The position numbers and the translations under genes were made by a program. From Apiospora phragmitis (Eukaryota; Ascomycota; Sordariomycetes; Amphisphaeriales; Apiosporaceae), in NCBI GenBank assembly GCA_038363925.1, contig JAQQWL010000011.1, forward strand, positions 5,146,001 to 5,210,000: a stretch of 64,000 bases of DNA. The letters run 5' to 3'. Below are positions 61,242 through 64,000 of the stretch, piece by piece. Each line of letters opens with the position of its first letter. Position 1 is the stretch's first letter. Under the pieces are notes generated by a model that made no database searches, was not told the DNA's origin, and saw only the letters and a program-made list of their open reading frames with translations.

Positions 61242-61769
61242 TGTGGTGCATCAAACAAAAAGTGCCGAGTCACACGAAGGAACGGAGAAGATCAAGCTTG
61301 ACCACTTTCGAGGCATCGAGGGCAGTAGGTACCTAGTGAAGTGAAGTAATTGGCAGTATGGAAGTGAAAGTGTGATAACGATAAGAATGGCCCCCACCCT
61401 AAAGTTTTTGGTGGGGTATACCCATTGTGAGAGGTACCGATAGACTGCCAAGTAAGTACCTTAGGTAGAGGGTGCATTTCAAGTGTACTGTAAGTATACT
61501 AAGGTTGCATACTTACTATACTGCCGGCACCTGAATATCAATGCGACCGACTAGGAGGGATGCTCATTTCATTTCAGTCAGGTCATGTCAGCAGCTGAGG
61601 ATTGCAATCTTTATTGATTACATACATGTAACTCTTTTGTAAAGGATCTCATTATCGCAAGAGGCAACCAAGCAAGCTCACACATCGCACGGTCTTCACT
61701 TCCCCCCTCCCCCTCCCCCTCATCTCACCCATCCTCCATCTTTCACCCCTCCGTTGGGTGGTGTTGGAA
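61242..61769. promoter_or_regulatory. Divergent promoter region SLX9 / UBA4
   Basis: 528 bp between divergent starts. It includes GTAGGTACCTAG at 61,325-61,336 and AAGTAAGTACCTTAGGTAGAG near 61,451, the same TAGGTACCTA-like motif seen in other promoters here, and a pyrimidine-rich leader (61,695-61,750) before UBA4. Confidence 0.6.
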
Positions 61770-63203
61770 ATGGAACCTGCTTCCAGCAAAGCTGAACAGC
61801 TCCGACTGCAGATCGCCAATGCTGAGGCCGAGCTGAGAGGGCTCCGGTCGCAGCTGAGCCAAGTCGAGACAAGACAAGAACAACACCCCCCTCCCGACCA
61901 GTCCTCGCACAGTGGCGTGCCACCCGAGATCAAGTCTCCATGGAAATGGCCTCTGCAGCAGCAAGAATGTGAGCGCTATGCCCGCCAACTCATCCTTCCT
62001 AGTGTCGGCCTTGCAGGACAAATGCGTCTGAAGTCAGCTGCCGTCCTCGTTGTCGGTGCCGGCGGGCTAGGATGTCCTGCTGCCGCATACCTGGCAGGCG
62101 CAGGCGTGGGGATTCTCGGCCTGGTCGACGGCGACATAGTTGAGGTCTCCAATCTGCATCGTCAGATAGCTCACAGCCACACCAAGGTCGGCATGAACAA
62201 GGTCGATAGCTTGGCCCAGTACTGTACGGACCTCAACCCCCACATAAATTGTGTCCGGTATGCCACCCATCTCACGCCCGAGAATGCCGCGAGTATCGTT
62301 TCCAAGTATGACGTCATCCTTGACTGTACCGATCACCCGACTTCTCGCTATCTGATCTCAGACGCCTGCGTCCTGTCGCAAAAGCCGCTGGTGTCGGCCT
62401 CTGCGCTCCGAACAGATGGCCAGCTCATCGTCTTGAACTGCCCGCCCGCACCACAGGGAAGCAAGGACGGCGGCCCCTGTTACCGTTGTGTCTTCCCAAA
62501 CCACCGCCCCCCGGACGGTGTCCTTAGCTGTGGCGAGGGTGGTATTCTGGGACCCGTGGTTGGCGTCATGGGCGTGTTGCAGGCGCTGGAAGCCATCAAG
62601 CTCGTTGTGACCGGCCCAGCTCCCTCGCCCGAGGTACCTGCACCAAGCCTGATGCTCTTCTCTGCTACCGGTACACCGACCTTCCGATCGATGCGCATGC
62701 GTGGCCGCCGACCAGATTGCTTCGCCTGTGGCACGTCGTCCAGCTTGACCCTTGACGCCCTCCAGTCCGGCATGGTCGACTATATGCTTTTCTGTGGGGT
62801 TCGCAGCCCCGTCCGAATTCTGGGCCCGGATGAGCGAATCACTGCCGCAGCCTACAGCAGCATGATAGCTGAGAATCCCGGGTTCGCACATGTACTACTG
62901 GACGTGCGAGACCGGGAGCACTACGCGATAGGCAGCATCCCGGGCGCCGTGAATGTGCCGTTTGCCATGTTCCAGAGAACGGAGATGGCTGGACAGGGTG
63001 GGACTCGGCCAGACTGGCTACCTGACTCATTACCACCGGACGCCCCTATTTATGTGGTATGCCGCGTCGGCAACGACTCGCAACTAGCGGCTCGCAAACT
63101 AAAGGAGATGCGAATGGGCTCAGAACATCGATTCATCGGCGACATACAAGGAGGTATGGAAGCATGGAAACAGGAAGTAGACAAGACAATACCGTTCATC
63201 TAG
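61770..63203 (+). CDS. UBA4: Adenylyltransferase/sulfurtransferase Uba4 (MOCS3 homologue)
   Basis: E1-like enzyme that adenylates and thiolates the C-terminus of Urm1, supplying sulfur for 2-thiolation of tRNA wobble uridines and for urmylation; MOCS3 homologues can also act on the MoaD-type protein of molybdenum cofactor synthesis. Single exon of 477 aa with the start at the first ATG. A short coiled coil (about 5-38) precedes the ThiF/MoeB domain: QRYARQ-like CERYARQLILPSVG at about 67-80, nucleotide-binding GAGGLGC at 96-102, DGDIVEVSNLHRQ at about 120-132. Zinc is bound by CYRC (237-240) and CFAC (317-320); LSCGEGGILGP carries the conserved Cys 254. The C-terminal rhodanese domain (about 355-477) has LLDVRDREHYAIGSIPGA and the active-site loop CRVGNDSQ with Cys 431. 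All key residues are present. Divergent from SLX9, convergent with PAM17. Confidence 0.96.
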   Translation: MEPASSKAEQLRLQIANAEAELRGLRSQLSQVETRQEQHPPPDQSSHSGVPPEIKSPWKWPLQQQECERYARQLILPSVGLAGQMRLKSAAVLVVGAGGLGCPAAAYLAGAGVGILGLVDGDIVEVSNLHRQIAHSHTKVGMNKVDSLAQYCTDLNPHINCVRYATHLTPENAASIVSKYDVILDCTDHPTSRYLISDACVLSQKPLVSASALRTDGQLIVLNCPPAPQGSKDGGPCYRCVFPNHRPPDGVLSCGEGGILGPVVGVMGVLQALEAIKLVVTGPAPSPEVPAPSLMLFSATGTPTFRSMRMRGRRPDCFACGTSSSLTLDALQSGMVDYMLFCGVRSPVRILGPDERITAAAYSSMIAENPGFAHVLLDVRDREHYAIGSIPGAVNVPFAMFQRTEMAGQGGTRPDWLPDSLPPDAPIYVVCRVGNDSQLAARKLKEMRMGSEHRFIGDIQGGMEAWKQEVDKTIPFI

Positions 63204-63408
63204 CTAGGATACACGAGGCAGGTTCAAAAAGGAGACGACGGGTTTTTTTCTTCTTCTTCTTATTTTGACTGAGTACATAGCAAGCCTCGCTGGTAATAGT
63301 ACACTGGAGTGGAAGGCCCTTGGGCAACTGCAAGGAGAATCGTGGCTGAAAGCTAAACGAGATACTCCTTTCCTGACCTCGTTGTTATTTGCATGGTAAG
63401 ATGACGGT

Positions 63409-64000
63409 TTAGACGAAGCTGGTACGCTTCTTGTTGAAGGCTCTCTGATCCTTCATCCACTGCCGATAGCCCGCAACGCTGGAGATCTTCTCTCCATAAT
63501 AATCAGGAACTACAGGCAGAGAGGATGGTCAGTAAGTAACAAGAATAGGCCGGTCAGAGAGAAAGGGGTGCGAGCGACTCACCGGGGTTTCCAACGGAGC
63601 TGACGCTGGGGTCGACACGGTTCTTCTTGATTCTGGCGAAGAACTCGGCTTCCTTCATGGCCATGGGCTGCTTGACGCCGCGCTTCAGGGTATAGAAAAT
63701 GGCAGAACCAAGACTGGGACCAGCCAGCCATCCGAGGGCGGCGGAGCCCATGGTCATCAGGCCTAGAGTGATGAAAGGGTCGAGGGGGATGCTGCCCATC
63801 CAGTCCATGTCCAGGTTGACCAGCACCATGCTGGCCATGCTTCCGCCGACCAGCATGGTCACCAAGCTGCATGCCAGCTGGTACCTTCTTCGGGTCTTGC
63901 GCAGCTTGAAAAAGGTGTCCCAGTTGAGGTCGCGTGCAGAACAGGCAGGGCCAGTCGGACCTGACGTCGTGGTGGTGGTGGTGGTGGTGGAAGAGGAGGA
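63409..64000 (-). CDS. PAM17: Pam17, presequence translocase-associated motor subunit (5' end outside window)
   Basis: Inner-membrane subunit of the TIM23 import motor in mitochondria. The C-terminal 172 residues are in the window, in two exons on the minus strand: 63,583-64,000 (continuing beyond the window) and 63,409-63,509, separated by a 73-nt intron with a GTGAGT donor. After a Ser/Thr-rich low-complexity stretch come LNWDTFFKLRKTRRRYQLA, two membrane segments (around VTMLVGGSMASMVLV and FITLGLMTMGSAALGWLAG), then AIFYTLKRGVKQPMAMKEAEF and FARIKKNRVDPS. Across the intron the protein continues SVGNPVPDYYGEKISSVAGY and RQWMKDQRAFNKKRTSFV. This is the characteristic Pam17 end. The N-terminal mitochondrial presequence is not visible. 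Confidence 0.94.
63961..63990. repeat. Trinucleotide repeat in PAM17 encoding a Thr tract
   Basis: GTGGTG repeats on the plus strand correspond to consecutive ACC/ACG Thr codons in the N-terminal, probably presequence-proximal, part of Pam17. In frame. Confidence 0.75.

Overview
The window is nuclear DNA of a filamentous ascomycete (Pezizomycotina, most likely a Sordariomycete). The evidence is introns of mostly 50-75 nt with GTRNGT donors and CTAAC/CTGAC-type branch points, fungal-specific gene families, and a long block of transposon DNA carrying the signature of repeat-induced point mutation (RIP: C-to-T and G-to-A, extreme loss of CpA/TpG, stop codons everywhere). It has two sharply different halves.

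1-41,550 is an extremely AT-rich block without a living gene. It is a nested graveyard of transposons: (i) 'element A', a Fot1/pogo-type DNA transposon of about 1.8 kb whose transposase ended in a CCHC zinc knuckle, present as many full or broken copies in both orientations; (ii) 'element B', a second Fot1/pogo transposon of about 1.85 kb with about 40-bp terminal inverted repeats, present twice, each time inside a copy of A at a TA; (iii) Ty3/gypsy LTR retrotransposons with recognisable relics of protease, reverse transcriptase and integrase and LTRs of roughly 0.5-0.7 kb; (iv) three copies of a short element of about 130 bp that is hardly RIP-mutated and carries a tRNA D-arm/box-A-like motif. 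A block of this kind is typical of a centromere, pericentromere or subtelomere.

At about 41,550 composition switches abruptly to ordinary gene-rich DNA. Gene order: alpha-tubulin (+), NOP12 (-), Sds3/Dep1-like subunit of Rpd3-Sin3 (+), COA3 (-), PTA1/symplekin (+), SHE3-domain coiled-coil protein (+), Ulp1-family deneddylase DEN1 (-), SLX9 (-), UBA4 (+), PAM17 (-, cut by the window end). All are housekeeping genes: cytoskeleton, ribosome biogenesis (NOP12, SLX9), transcriptional repression, mRNA 3' processing, mitochondrial assembly/import (COA3, PAM17), and ubiquitin-like protein pathways (UBA4 for Urm1/tRNA thiolation, DEN1 for NEDD8). They are not an operon or a gene cluster. Most pairs are divergent or convergent.

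Gene models were rebuilt from splice signals and reading-frame continuity. Several genes start with tiny coding exons (12, 11, 8 and 3 nt, perhaps 2 nt). Two neighbouring genes (SHE3-like and DEN1) each carry a single-base indel that breaks a conserved reading frame: either assembly errors or real lesions. No tRNA, rRNA, CRISPR or telomere repeat was recognised. The strongest candidates for something not previously described are the short un-RIPed element family (28,903; 31,664; 39,105), the small un-RIPed island at 36,526, and the post-RIP palindrome at 38,037.
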